From Clostridia bacterium (GTDB lineage Bacteria > Bacillota_A > Clostridia > Oscillospirales > CAG-272): a DNA stretch of 23,946 bases. The notes beneath the pieces were generated by a model. It saw only the letters and a program-made list of their open reading frames with translations, had not been told where the DNA came from and searched no databases. The position numbers and the translations under genes were made by a program. Each line of letters starts with the position of its first letter. Within the stretch, counting starts at the first letter, position 1. Where the stretch lies: NCBI GenBank assembly GCA_017453335.1, contig JAFTKI010000056.1, forward strand, positions 1 through 23,946, given 5' to 3'. Below are positions 7,325-14,961 of this stretch, one piece after another.

Positions 7325-8677
7325 ATGAGCATCAAAAATGAGTATTTGCTGAAAGTCATTGAAGACGTAAAGAAGCGCAATCCGGGTGAGACTGAGTTCC
7401 ATCAGACCGTTACCGAGGTTCTGGAGTCCCTCGAGCCCGTTGTAAATCAGCGCCCCGACATCGTGAAGGCAGGCATCATCGAAATGATGGTTGAGCCCGA
7501 AAGAATCATCAAGTTCCGCGTTCCGTGGGTTGACGATCAGGGCAACGTACAGGTGAACCGCGGCTTCCGCGTACAGTTCAACAGCGCGATCGGTCCGTAC
7601 AAGGGCGGCTTGCGTTTCCACCCCTCTGTAAACGAGAGCATTATCAAGTTCCTCGGCTTCGAGCAAACCTTTAAGAACTCTCTCACCGGTCTCCCCATGG
7701 GTGGCGGTAAGGGCGGCTCCGACTTCGATCCCAAGGGCAAGTCCGATGCAGAGGTTATGCGCTTCTGCCAGAGCTTTATGACCGAGCTTTCCAAGTATAT
7801 CGGTGCGGATACCGACGTTCCCGCAGGCGATATCGGTGTTGGCGCTCGTGAGATCGGCTATCTGTACGGTCAGTACAAGAGATTGCGCAACGAGTTCACC
7901 GGCGTTCTGACCGGAAAGGGCAGAGCTTACGGCGGCTCCTTGATCCGTCCCGAGGCTACCGGCTTTGGTGCTGTATATTATACTGTTGAAATGCTCAAGT
8001 CCTTCGGCGAGGAAGTAAAGGGTAAGACCTTTGCAATCTCGGGCTTCGGTAACGTAGCTTGGGGTACCGTTCAGAAGATCAACGAGCTGGGCGGTAAGGT
8101 TGTAACCATTTCGGGTCCCGACGGTTACATTTACGATAAGGACGGCGTGTCCACTCCCGAGAAGATCAACTTCATGCTCGAGATGCGCGCATCCTGCCGC
8201 AACCGCGTACAGGACTACGCAGAGAAGTTTGGCGTACCCTTCTTCGCAGGCAAGAAGCCTTGGGGCGAGAAGGTTGACGTGATCATGCCTTGCGCAACCC
8301 AGAACGAGGTTCTTCTGGACGATGCAAAGCAGATCGTTGCAAACGGTATCAAGTATTATGTTGAGGTTTCCAACATGCCCACCACCAACGAGGCTGTTGC
8401 ATACCTGAAGGAGAACGGCGTTGTGGTTGCTCCCTCCAAGGCAGTAAACGCAGGCGGCGTTGCTGTTTCCGGCTTGGAAATGTCCCAGAACTCCATGCGT
8501 TACAGCTGGACCGCAGAAGAGGTAGACGCAAAGCTTCATGCAATCATGAAGGGCATCTACGACAGCTCGGTTGCCGCTGCTAAGGCTTACGGCATGGAAG
8601 GTGACCTGGTTGCAGGCGCTAATATCGCAGGCTTCCTCAAGGTTGCCGACGCTATGCTCGCTTACGGTGTAGTTTGA
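7325..8677 (+). CDS. gdhA: Glutamate dehydrogenase (hexameric, class I)
   Basis: A 450-residue enzyme that interconverts 2-oxoglutarate plus ammonia and glutamate. The glutamate-binding domain holds K93 (GPYKGG), K117 and the catalytic K129 in GGGKGGSDFDPKGKS, with D169 in VPAGDIGVG. The Rossmann motif SGFGNVAWG lies at 239-247. The stretch TISGPDGYIYDKDGV resembles the NAD-specific Clostridium symbiosum enzyme more than NADP-type E. coli GdhA, so NAD is my preferred cofactor. ATG 7325 follows AGGAGG at 7310-7315 by 9 bases; a longer in-frame start at 7262 adds non-family sequence. Codon use (TTC, AAG, GTT/GTA, GGC) looks like that of a highly expressed gene, fitting the perfect promoter. Confidence 0.96.
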   Translation: MSIKNEYLLKVIEDVKKRNPGETEFHQTVTEVLESLEPVVNQRPDIVKAGIIEMMVEPERIIKFRVPWVDDQGNVQVNRGFRVQFNSAIGPYKGGLRFHPSVNESIIKFLGFEQTFKNSLTGLPMGGGKGGSDFDPKGKSDAEVMRFCQSFMTELSKYIGADTDVPAGDIGVGAREIGYLYGQYKRLRNEFTGVLTGKGRAYGGSLIRPEATGFGAVYYTVEMLKSFGEEVKGKTFAISGFGNVAWGTVQKINELGGKVVTISGPDGYIYDKDGVSTPEKINFMLEMRASCRNRVQDYAEKFGVPFFAGKKPWGEKVDVIMPCATQNEVLLDDAKQIVANGIKYYVEVSNMPTTNEAVAYLKENGVVVAPSKAVNAGGVAVSGLEMSQNSMRYSWTAEEVDAKLHAIMKGIYDSSVAAAKAYGMEGDLVAGANIAGFLKVADAMLAYGVV

Positions 8678-8701
8678 TTTTAGAATAAGAGAGTTGTTTA
8701 T

Positions 8702-8741
8702 GGAGGGGAGAGGGACTTTTGCAAAAGTCCCTCTCCCCTCC
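8702..8741. terminator. Perfect 40-bp palindrome, terminator-like
   Basis: Bases 8702-8721 are the exact reverse complement of 8722-8741, built on GGAGGGGAGAGGGACTTTTG. It lies 25 bases after the gdhA stop. A related hairpin lies at 9729-9770. It may help end gdhA transcription or be a dispersed repeat; the missing U-tract argues against a classic terminator. Confidence 0.65.
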
Positions 8742-8779
8742 AAACCTCCCCTTACCCCAAAACCTTTTACAAAGAAGCT

Positions 8780-8818
8780 CCGAGCAGGCAAGCCGCTAAA
8801 CACGGCTCGCCTGCTCGG
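8780..8818 (+). terminator. Second hairpin downstream of gdhA
   Basis: CCGAGCAGGCAAGCCG (8780-8795) pairs with CGGCTCGCCTGCTCGG (8803-8818) with one mismatch around a 7-base loop, followed by GGCTTTGCGTTT. It is a strong stem with a weak T-run. Confidence 0.65.
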
Positions 8819-8925
8819 GGCTTTGCGTTTGCAGGGGGTGGTTTTTCCTAATTTATGGAAATTTTTGCGAAACGTATACATTTAGTGAAAAAAGGAAAAA
8901 TGTGACAAAAAGGAGAAAGATTAAA

Positions 8926-9341
8926 ATGAAAAAATATTGTTGCTCAGTTTGGTGTTACTTTTGGCGGTGTGTTGCATTTTTGCTATACGTTCCGCTTCTG
9001 ATTCTAAATTGGAATCTGAACAAATTGGAGATTCATATTGTGTTAAAGGGCGTGATACTTTAGTACACTCCGTAAAAATACCGAAAAAATATAAGGGATT
9101 GTCGGTGACGAGTATTAGAGCTCATGCGTTTGTGGGATGCACCGATCTTGAAAATGTTACAATTCCAAGCAGTGTGACGAGCATCGGCGATTATGCGTTC
9201 TCTGGTTGCAGTAGCCTGAAAGGCATCACATTCCAAGGCACAATTGCCGAGTGAAAGGCGATTTGTAAGGGATCATATTGGAATTCCAATGTCCTCGCAA
9301 CCGCAGTGATTTGCGCCGACGGAATAGTGAGCTTGACTTGA
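8926..9341 (+). pseudogene. BspA-type leucine-rich-repeat exported protein, broken twice
   Basis: AAAGGAG at 8909-8915 sits 10 bases before ATG 8926, but that frame stops within 45 codons. The coding frame opens 11 bases later (from 8937) as a hydrophobic signal sequence LLLSLVLLLAVCCIFAIRS, then LRR_5/BspA repeats such as FVGCTDLENVTIPSSVTSIG and FSGCSSLKGITF. One extra A in the six-A run after ATG would give MKKILLLSLV, a normal signal peptide. At 9252 TGA stands where the family usually has a Trp codon; the same frame then continues with family-like sequence (KAICKGSYWNSN) to TGA at 9339. The intact protein would be about 138 residues, short for the family. It is probably a pseudogene, though slippage in the A run could switch the start. 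Confidence 0.8.
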
Positions 9342-9359
9342 TCCAACCCACAAATTGAT

Positions 9360-9399
9360 AAAACTACGGGCTCCGCAATCGCGGAGCCCGTAGTTTTGC
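9360..9399 (+). terminator. Intrinsic terminator after the BspA-type pseudogene
   Basis: AAAACTACGGGCTCCGC pairs perfectly with GCGGAGCCCGTAGTTTT (ending 9397) around an AATC loop, a 17-bp stem with A/T flanks. Confidence 0.85.
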
Positions 9400-9468
9400 A
9401 TATAAAGCGTCAGTGCGAAGCACGACAATTTGAATCTTGTTGATTTGTCATATTAAATGTTACATTTA

Positions 9469-9516
9469 CACCTCATCCGTCGGCTTTCGCCGCCACCTTC
9501 TCCTCAAGGAGAAGGC
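9469..9516 (+). repeat. Palindromic intergenic repeat, copy A
   Basis: The order is CACCTCATCCGTC, an inner hairpin CGGCTTTCGCCG, then CCACCTTCTCCTCAAGGAGAAGGC, whose end is itself a CCTTCTCC/GGAGAAGG hairpin. It is nearly identical, in inverted orientation, to 9633-9679. Confidence 0.85.
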
Positions 9517-9632
9517 TTCAAAGAATCAATCGCTTGAAAAGGTTATAGAGTAGCTGTTTTGTATCATTCAAAATTATTAAAGGTGCTATTATTGCATAAC
9601 GAAAATCCTTTCCAAGGGCAGGAACCTTGAGA

Positions 9633-9679
9633 GCCTTCTCCTTGAGGAGAAGGTGGCACCGTAGGTGACGGATGAGGTG
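9633..9679 (-). repeat. Palindromic intergenic repeat, copy B (inverted)
   Basis: Its reverse complement matches copy A in both outer blocks (13 and 24 bases). The inner block differs in sequence (CACCTACGGTG) yet still forms a hairpin. Confidence 0.85.
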
Positions 9680-9728
9680 CTTTTTCTTTACAGTAACCTT
9701 TGCGGTTTAAAGCAGTGAAAGTTTTTGA

Positions 9729-9770
9729 GAGGGGAGAGGGGCTTTTCCTCAAAAAGTCCCTCTCCCCTCC
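9729..9770 (-). terminator. Terminator of the SDR/AroD-like operon
   Basis: On the minus strand GGAGGGGAGAGGGACTTTT pairs with AAAAGCCCCTCTCCCCTC with one mismatch, followed by TCAAAAAC. It lies just past the stop of the AroD-like gene and is related in sequence to the palindrome at 8702-8741. Confidence 0.7.
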
Positions 9771-9774
9771 ATAA

Positions 9775-10542
9775 TCAATCCTTTTTCCCTAAAAGCTCTC
9801 TCAAACTACGCATATCGGAGAGCAGGGGTTGAGCTTTGGTGGCGAGGTCGTCGTACTCGCAAACGCAGAGCGACATACAGTTGCCAAGCATGCTGCCAAC
9901 ACGGCGGAGCAGATTACAATAGTTTCCGCCGCACAAAAAGAGGAAGGGGATCTTCAGCTCTTTTTTGAGCAGATTCAGAATACGGAGATATTCGATCTCG
10001 TCTTCTTGTGTTTCCGCTTTGGTAACGATCTTGCAGATATCGGCACCGCGCGCTTCCTGACCGAGAGCGATCTCCAGAACGCGATCGGCAGAGGAGGTGG
10101 TTTTTGTGTGCGAGGACATCAAAACCTCACCGCCTGCCGCATGGATCGCATCGATCAGCTCGATCTGCTTTTTGACCGCGATCGGATCGGAAGTGAATTC
10201 ATCGGGGACGGGATCAAACAAGTCTCCCATTACATCGCAAAGCGTTGCACCCGCGCAGGCAAGCTCAAGCATTTCCTGCGCCAGTACGTCATCGCTTTTT
10301 CCTTCGTTGTTTTTACCGCGATAGTTGGTCACGTACACGGGAAGCCCGTGCGCTGCCGCGAAAAGCCTTTTGTAGGTCGCTTCGTTTCTGTATTCGGCAG
10401 GGAATTGGCAAAACTGCATTCCAAAGGCTTCGGCTCCCATCGGAAATGCCTTGTCCATCAATTCGATCGTGCGCTCGGGCGTTGCCGCTTGCACCATCGT
10501 TGTCAAAAGAGGACGCTCAAATTCCAAAAATGTAGGTTTCAT
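9775..10542 (-). CDS. Type I 3-dehydroquinate dehydratase-like protein
   Basis: A 255-residue TIM-barrel protein, the length of AroD. The Schiff-base Lys is K171 (GADICKIVTKA) and the catalytic His is H145 (MSSHTKT), almost the numbering of E. coli AroD (K170, H143). R75 and E80 in NYRGKNNEGK resemble the RxxxEGG site, and R213/R214 precede VGS. The usual EWRxD strand motif near residue 46 is replaced by AEAFGMQFCQF, so substrate choice may differ from 3-dehydroquinate. Its ATG overlaps the stop of the upstream dehydrogenase (TGATG), and it is last in a three-gene operon. A catabolic role on a quinate-, shikimate- or sugar-acid-like compound is likelier than aromatic amino-acid synthesis; this is inference from the neighbours. 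Confidence 0.75.
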   Translation of the reverse strand: MKPTFLEFERPLLTTMVQAATPERTIELMDKAFPMGAEAFGMQFCQFPAEYRNEATYKRLFAAAHGLPVYVTNYRGKNNEGKSDDVLAQEMLELACAGATLCDVMGDLFDPVPDEFTSDPIAVKKQIELIDAIHAAGGEVLMSSHTKTTSSADRVLEIALGQEARGADICKIVTKAETQEDEIEYLRILNLLKKELKIPFLFLCGGNYCNLLRRVGSMLGNCMSLCVCEYDDLATKAQPLLSDMRSLRELLGKKD

Positions 10543-11309
10543 CAGGGGATCTTCCTTCCCATGGCGTTTCTGCCGCCATCGATCATGATGTTTTCACCGT
10601 TGATAAACTGTCCCTTGTCGGAGATCAAAAACAGACACAGATCAATGATCTCCTGCGGCTCGGCGGCTCTGCCCATCGGTGTTTTCATGTTCGCCATTTC
10701 GGGGCGAGTCAGTACTGGACCGGGAGAAACACAAACACAGCGAATGTTGTGGGGCGCGCCAAACTGGGCGATGGATTTGGTCAGCCCTTGCATCAAGCCG
10801 ATCTTCGCGCTTGCGTAATCGGGGTTGTAGCCACTTCCCTCGGCACCTGTGATTGAGCCGAGATTGACGATCACGCCGCTCTTTTGCTTGCGCATCTGTC
10901 CCAGCACTGCGTGAGCAAAATAGAACGGACCCTTGAGGTTAACGTCCAGTCCCCAGTCATAAACCTCGATCGGAACATCGGGAAACTCGGGATAAAGCGT
11001 TTTGTCAACCTTATGGATACGCGTTGAAGCACCTCCTGCAAAGTTGGTGACCACGTCAATGCTTCCAAAGGCTTCAATCGCTTTATCTCTTGCGGCACAG
11101 ACCTGTGCATAGTCGCGCACGTCGCAGATCACACCAATCGCTCTGCCGCCGTCTTTTGCATTGATCTGGGCAACCTTTTCGGTCAATACCGCTTCGTTGA
11201 CGTCACACATTACCACATTTCCGCCAAGCGCGGCAAAATTCTGTGCGAACAAGAGTCCCATGCCCGATGCCGCACCGGTTGAGATCGCGGTTTTATTCTT
11301 GAATTCCAT
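10542..11309 (-). CDS. Short-chain dehydrogenase/reductase (SDR)
   Basis: A 255-residue classical SDR. Cofactor motif TGAASGMG lies near residues 11-18, an acidic residue at the end of beta-2 (MCDVNE) favours NAD(H), and the active site is YASAK with a preceding Ser in LGSITG. The usual NNAG is NFAGG, a small variation. The C-terminal ENIMIDGG is standard. ATG 11309 follows AAAGGAG by normal spacing; the same frame extends to 11747 on the minus strand, but that extension is out-of-frame overlap with the upstream dehydrogenase. It is 17 bases after the first SDR and overlaps the AroD-like gene. It likely oxidises a polyol or sugar-acid hydroxyl; the substrate is unknown. Confidence 0.9.
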   Translation of the reverse strand: MEFKNKTAISTGAASGMGLLFAQNFAALGGNVVMCDVNEAVLTEKVAQINAKDGGRAIGVICDVRDYAQVCAARDKAIEAFGSIDVVTNFAGGASTRIHKVDKTLYPEFPDVPIEVYDWGLDVNLKGPFYFAHAVLGQMRKQKSGVIVNLGSITGAEGSGYNPDYASAKIGLMQGLTKSIAQFGAPHNIRCVCVSPGPVLTRPEMANMKTPMGRAAEPQEIIDLCLFLISDKGQFINGENIMIDGGRNAMGRKIP

Positions 11310-11326
11310 GTCAGTTCTCCTTTTAT

Positions 11327-12064
11327 TTATTGTTTCTTTCGACAGCCGTCGATCTGAATATTTTGTCCCGAAATATAGCTTGCATCCTCCGAGGCAAGGA
11401 AGCAGATCAGGCTTGCGTTTTCTCTGTCGCTGCCCGTCCTTCCGATAAAGGAAAGCTCGGAGGGCTGTGTGTAATCGATATCCGATTGCTTGGAGGGTGA
11501 TACGCTTCCGGGCGATACCGCGTTCACCAGCACACCCTTTGCCGAAACCTCTTTTGCAAGAGCCTTGGTAAGGGCAATCACGGCACCCTTGGTTGCCGAA
11601 TAGTGTGTCATTTTTGCGTTTCCGTATACGCCCGCAACCGACGCTACGTTGATGATCCTTCCGTATTGCTGATCCAGCATGGAGGGCAGGACAGCGCGCG
11701 TTACGTATACCGTTCCCAGCACGTTGATGTTCATATAATTCTTCCATTCATCCGTTGGAACATCCAGGAAGGATGCGTGACATCTCCAGATTGCCGCATT
11801 GTTCACCAAAATATCGATCTTGCCAACCTTTTCCAGCGCATCTTTAACCGTAACGTTCACTTGCTCCTCATTGCCGATGTCGCAGGTGTAGAGCAACACC
11901 CGATCGGTGTATTGTGATAGCTCCTGCTTCAGCTCCGAAAGCTTTTCGGGGGATATATCCAAAAGGATCAGGGCCGCGCCCTCGCGTGCCATTTCCAGCG
12001 CCGTTGCGCGTCCGATTCCAACCGCCGCGCCTGTGATCAGCGCAACTCGTCCGTCAAATTTCAT
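11327..12064 (-). CDS. Short-chain dehydrogenase/reductase (FabG-like SDR)
   Basis: A 245-residue classical SDR, first gene of the operon. TGAAVGIG is the cofactor loop, LLDIS carries an NAD-type Asp, NNAA replaces NNAG, and the catalytic set is the Ser in NVASVAG with YSATK. AAAGGAGG precedes ATG 12064 by 8 bases. The sequence is closer to catabolic sugar/polyol SDRs than to fatty-acid FabG, since no fatty-acid genes adjoin it. It is divergent from an AraC regulator, which probably controls the operon in response to its substrate. Confidence 0.9.
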   Translation of the reverse strand: MKFDGRVALITGAAVGIGRATALEMAREGAALILLDISPEKLSELKQELSQYTDRVLLYTCDIGNEEQVNVTVKDALEKVGKIDILVNNAAIWRCHASFLDVPTDEWKNYMNINVLGTVYVTRAVLPSMLDQQYGRIINVASVAGVYGNAKMTHYSATKGAVIALTKALAKEVSAKGVLVNAVSPGSVSPSKQSDIDYTQPSELSFIGRTGSDRENASLICFLASEDASYISGQNIQIDGCRKKQ

Positions 12065-12086
12065 AGCGAGTACCTCCTTTTTTTAT

Positions 12087-12115
12087 ATATTAGCACGAAA
12101 AAGGACTGTTTGCAA
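12087..12115 (-). promoter_or_regulatory. Promoter of the SDR/AroD-like operon
   Basis: Minus strand TTGCAA (12115-12110), 17-bp spacer and TAATAT (12092-12087), a weaker promoter suited to activation by the divergent AraC protein. Confidence 0.6.
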
Positions 12116-12166
12116 TCCACAAAGCGATAGAAGATTGATCTTTTTGATACAAAAAACAACGAAATA

Positions 12167-12195
12167 TTGACAAAAGTTAACGAAAATGATATAAT
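12167..12195 (+). promoter_or_regulatory. Perfect consensus promoter of the second AraC regulator
   Basis: TTGACA (12167-12172), 17-bp spacer, TATAAT (12190-12195), 30 bases before ATG 12226. The 51 bases between it and the divergent promoter are the likely operator region. Confidence 0.9.
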
Positions 12196-12225
12196 CGGAT
12201 CATCAAAAGGAAAGAGGTGGAGTGG

Positions 12226-12978
12226 ATGGATCTGCAAAGAGTTGTGGTGACCGATATTATCAACACCGTCACCGTGCATTCTCCCAAGGGACGCTTTCAA
12301 CCGATGAACGATCGAAAATGGTATGGGATCTCGTTTTGTATTTCGGGGCAGATCACCTACACGCAAAACGGAAAAAATTACGTATCCGATGCCGATCACG
12401 CCGTCATTTTGCCGCAGGGAGCAAGCTATACGCTCACGGGAGACAAAACGGGAGAATTTCCTGTGATCAATTTTACCTGTGCCGATTTTTTATGCGATAC
12501 CGTTACGTTGATCCGCATCAAAAAGCAGGATTATTTGCTGCATTTGTACGATCAGCTTCACCGATTGATGCTCACCAAGGGAAGCCGCGCAAAGCAACTG
12601 AGCATTTTTTATACCATTCTGGATGCCTTGGGAGATGAGCGCAGACCGTACCGCCTGTTGCCTGCCTTGAAATATATTGAAGAGAATTATCAGCGGCAAA
12701 CGCTGAACAATCAAGCCCTTGCAAACGAATGCCGCATCAGTGAGGTTTATTTCCGCAAGCTTTTCACGCAGGAGTTTGGCATCTCTCCAAAGCAATACAT
12801 CATTGAATTGCGAGTGCAAAGAGCAAAGCAAATGCTGTGCGAGGGGGCTTTCGGTACCGCAGAGATCTCCGAGCGCTGCGGCTTTTCAAGTCCCTACCAT
12901 TTTTGTCGGCTTTTCAAGCAACACACGGGGATGACGCCCTCGGAATACCGACATGCCAATCGATTCCTAAACGGCTGA
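12226..12978 (+). CDS. AraC-family transcriptional regulator
   Basis: A 250-residue regulator with an N-terminal cupin-like sensor (WYGISFCISGQITYTQNG, then AVILPQGASYTL) and a C-terminal double helix-turn-helix: LNNQALANECRISEVYFRKL, then TAEISERCGFSSPYHFCRLF, ending in HTGMTPSEYR. ATG 12226 is preferred to GTG 12217 because GAGG at 12214-12217 is 8 bases upstream of it. It is divergent from the SDR operon and likely its regulator. A perfect promoter with no visible activator need suggests steady expression. Confidence 0.9.
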   Translation: MDLQRVVVTDIINTVTVHSPKGRFQPMNDRKWYGISFCISGQITYTQNGKNYVSDADHAVILPQGASYTLTGDKTGEFPVINFTCADFLCDTVTLIRIKKQDYLLHLYDQLHRLMLTKGSRAKQLSIFYTILDALGDERRPYRLLPALKYIEENYQRQTLNNQALANECRISEVYFRKLFTQEFGISPKQYIIELRVQRAKQMLCEGAFGTAEISERCGFSSPYHFCRLFKQHTGMTPSEYRHANRFLNG

Positions 12979-13068
12979 TTTTTGATTCGTATTTTGGAAT
13001 TTTGCGCATTTTGGAATTCTTTCGAATCAAAAAATGAAAATAAAAATACCAAAAATGGAAAAATATAT
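12979..13068. promoter_or_regulatory. Inverted and direct repeats between araC-type gene and recA
   Basis: TTTTTGATTCG (12979-12989) is the exact reverse complement of 13023-13033. The loop holds ATTTTGGAATT twice (12991-13001 and 13008-13018). AAATACCAAAA follows at 13044-13054 and recurs at 13086-13096 within the recA promoter. No T-run marks it as a terminator. Confidence 0.5.
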
Positions 13069-13080
13069 TTGAAAAAGCCC

Positions 13081-13109
13081 TTGACAAATACCAAAAGCGG
13101 TTGTATAAT
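13081..13109 (+). promoter_or_regulatory. Perfect consensus promoter of recA-recX
   Basis: TTGACA (13081-13086), 17-bp spacer, TATAAT (13104-13109). No GAAC-N4-GTTC type LexA box is present between 12979 and 13168: neither GAAC nor GTTC occurs there. Confidence 0.92.
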
Positions 13110-13168
13110 AGAGTCGATCAAAAAATGAGAGGGTACCAAGGGGTATCCGTGAAAGGAAAGAAGAGAAT

Positions 13169-14284
13169 ATGGCAACCGCAAAAAAGACGAAGAGTCCTGT
13201 TCCGATGAATCTGGACGAGGCAGGGAAGAAGCAAGCACTTGCAACCGCAATGTCACAGATCGAGCGTGATTTCGGTGCGGGCTCTATTATGAAGCTGGGC
13301 GAAAATACGCGCATGGAGGTTCAGGCGATCCACACGGGTTCACTGTCCTTGGATCTGGCACTGGGAATCGGCGGTGTGCCGCGCGGAAGAATCGTGGAGA
13401 TCTTCGGTCCCGAATCCTCGGGTAAGACTACCGTTGCATTGCATATTCTGGCGGAGGTTCAAAAGGCAAACGGTACCGCCGCATTTATCGATGCAGAGCA
13501 CGCGCTTGATCCCGTTTACGCGAAGGCGCTTGGCGTGAATATCAACGATCTGCTGGTTTCTCAGCCCGATTGCGGTGAGGATGCCTTGGAGATCTGCGAA
13601 GCACTGGCGCGCTCGGGTGCTGTGGACGCTATCGTTGTGGACTCGGTTGCCGCGCTGGTTCCCAGACAGGAGATCGAGGGTGACATGGGACAGTCGATGG
13701 TTGGTGTGCAGGCAAGAATGATGTCGCAGGCAATGCGCAAGCTCTCGGGCGTTATTTCCAAGAGCAACTGCGTGGTTATTTTCATCAACCAGATCCGTGA
13801 AAAGGTCGGCGTTCTGTACGGAAACCCCGAAACCACACCCGGCGGCCGTGCGCTCAAGTTCTTTGCATCGGTTCGTATCGATGTTCGCAAGACCGAGCAG
13901 CTCAAGGAAGGCAATGACGTTTACGGAAACCATGTGAAGTGTAAGATCGTAAAAAACAAGGTGGCACCTCCGTTCCGCGTTGCCGAATTTGATATCCTGT
14001 ACGGCAAGGGCATTTCGCTGTCCAGCGAGATTCTGGATTACGCGATCACGCTGGAGATCATCAAAAAGAGCGGCTCGTGGTTCTCGTACAACGGCGAGCG
14101 TATCGGACAGGGCAAGGAAAACGTGCGCAAGCTGATCGAGGGCAATTCCGAGCTGATGCAGGAGATCGAGGCAAAGGTGCGCGCTATGAGCGAGCAGGCA
14201 AAGCTTTCGGGCAGTGAGGATGAGTTTGAGATCGATGATGACGATGATTTCGATCTGCGTCTGTCGGACGGAGACGGTGAATGA
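13169..14284 (+). CDS. recA: Recombinase RecA
   Basis: A 371-residue RecA, the ATP-dependent strand-exchange and SOS coprotease filament protein. Walker A is GPESSGKTT, the catalytic Glu follows in FIDAEHALD, Walker B is [11 protein letters not shown], and the loop regions [20 protein letters not shown] and [11 protein letters not shown](L)[10 protein letters not shown] are intact. The tail is very acidic ([12 protein letters not shown]), as usual for the regulatory C-terminus. ATG 13169 is preceded by AAAGGA at 13152-13157, spacing about 11. The stop overlaps recX as ATGA. Confidence 0.98.
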   Translation: MATAKKTKSPVPMNLDEAGKKQALATAMSQIERDFGAGSIMKLGENTRMEVQAIHTGSLSLDLALGIGGVPRGRIVEIFGPESSGKTTVALHILAEVQKANGTAAFIDAEHALDPVYAKALGVNINDLLVSQPDCGEDALEICEALARSGAVDAIVVDSVAALVPRQEIEGDMGQSMVGVQARMMSQAMRKLSGVISKSNCVVIFINQIREKVGVLYGNPETTPGGRALKFFASVRIDVRKTEQLKEGNDVYGNHVKCKIVKNKVAPPFRVAEFDILYGKGISLSSEILDYAITLEIIKKSGSWFSYNGERIGQGKENVRKLIEGNSELMQEIEAKVRAMSEQAKLSGSEDEFEIDDDDDFDLRLSDGDGE

Positions 14285-14952
14285 TCGCGTATTCCGAGCA
14301 ACAATTTTGTAATGGCTTGTCGATAACGCTTCGCTCAATCACATCACAAAACAACGGCTCCGAGGTGGCGTTGCGGATTCTGATCGAGTGCGATGAGCAT
14401 CGTGAGGAACGGCGTTTGATCCTATCAATGGATCAGTATCTGGAGCAAAAGCCGACCAAAGGGGAGCTGACCGAGGAAGCTTTTGAAGCACTGGAGGCGG
14501 CGGCAGAGCTTTGCCGTGCGATCCGTGCGGGGGAGCATCTGCTGGCTTACGGGGGGAACACCGTGCAGATGCTGATGCAAAAGCTGATCCGCCGAGGATT
14601 TTCCCGAGCGGTTGCCATGCAAGCGGCAGAAGAGCTACAACGGATGGGTGTGATCAATGAGCGCCGCGACATGGAGCGCGAGCTTGAAAAATGTTTGCAT
14701 AAGTTATGGGGCGCGAAACGTATCAACGCCCAGATGTGGGCAAGAGGCTTTGGCGTGGATGCAATGGCAGAGCTGCCGAGCTTGTTGGAATCGATTGATT
14801 TTGTCCCCCGATGTGCGGCGCTGATCCGTAAGCATTACGGCGAGGTTCCCGCAGACGGCGATGAGCAACGGCGCATGATTGCATGGCTTGCAAGATATGG
14901 ATATTCTCTGCAGGAGATCCGCGCGGCTATGCGACAGATACAGACCACTTAA
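14281..14952 (+). CDS. recX: Regulatory protein RecX
   Basis: A 223-residue all-helical RecX, which binds in the RecA filament groove and limits its activity. Recognisable triple-helix modules are [33 protein letters not shown] and the C-terminal [20 protein letters not shown]. The first 80 residues are family-like but weakly conserved. ATGA overlap with recA means translational coupling, the standard arrangement. It ends in a strong terminator. Confidence 0.9.
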   Translation: MIAYSEQQFCNGLSITLRSITSQNNGSEVALRILIECDEHREERRLILSMDQYLEQKPTKGELTEEAFEALEAAAELCRAIRAGEHLLAYGGNTVQMLMQKLIRRGFSRAVAMQAAEELQRMGVINERRDMERELEKCLHKLWGAKRINAQMWARGFGVDAMAELPSLLESIDFVPRCAALIRKHYGEVPADGDEQRRMIAWLARYGYSLQEIRAAMRQIQTT

Positions 14953-14961
14953 AAAGCATAA

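Larger units (their letters stand above)
9398..9774. other. Gene-free repeat region
   Basis: No supported gene lies between the pseudogene terminator and the end of the AroD-like gene. It holds two inverted palindromic repeats (9469-9516 and 9633-9679) and a terminator (9729-9770). The AT-rich pieces 9400-9468, 9517-9632 and 9680-9728 show nothing recognisable. Confidence 0.7.

Noticed and set aside
7277..8881. A 534-codon frame antisense to gdhA.
   Set aside because: It mirrors the codon bias of gdhA, has no ribosome site or family features, and gdhA is unmistakable.
9252..9254. TGA read as tryptophan (recoded genetic code).
   Set aside because: TGA ends many intact genes here (for example gdhA, recA, nfnA), so recoding is not tenable; a nonsense mutation is simpler.
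9469..9679. A CRISPR-like array or an insertion sequence.
   Set aside because: There are only two repeat copies, inverted to each other, with no spacers of even size and no transposase.
10542..11747. A 401-codon extended form of the second dehydrogenase.
   Set aside because: The first 146 codons overlap the upstream dehydrogenase in another frame and look unlike a protein; ATG 11309 has a clear ribosome site and family start.
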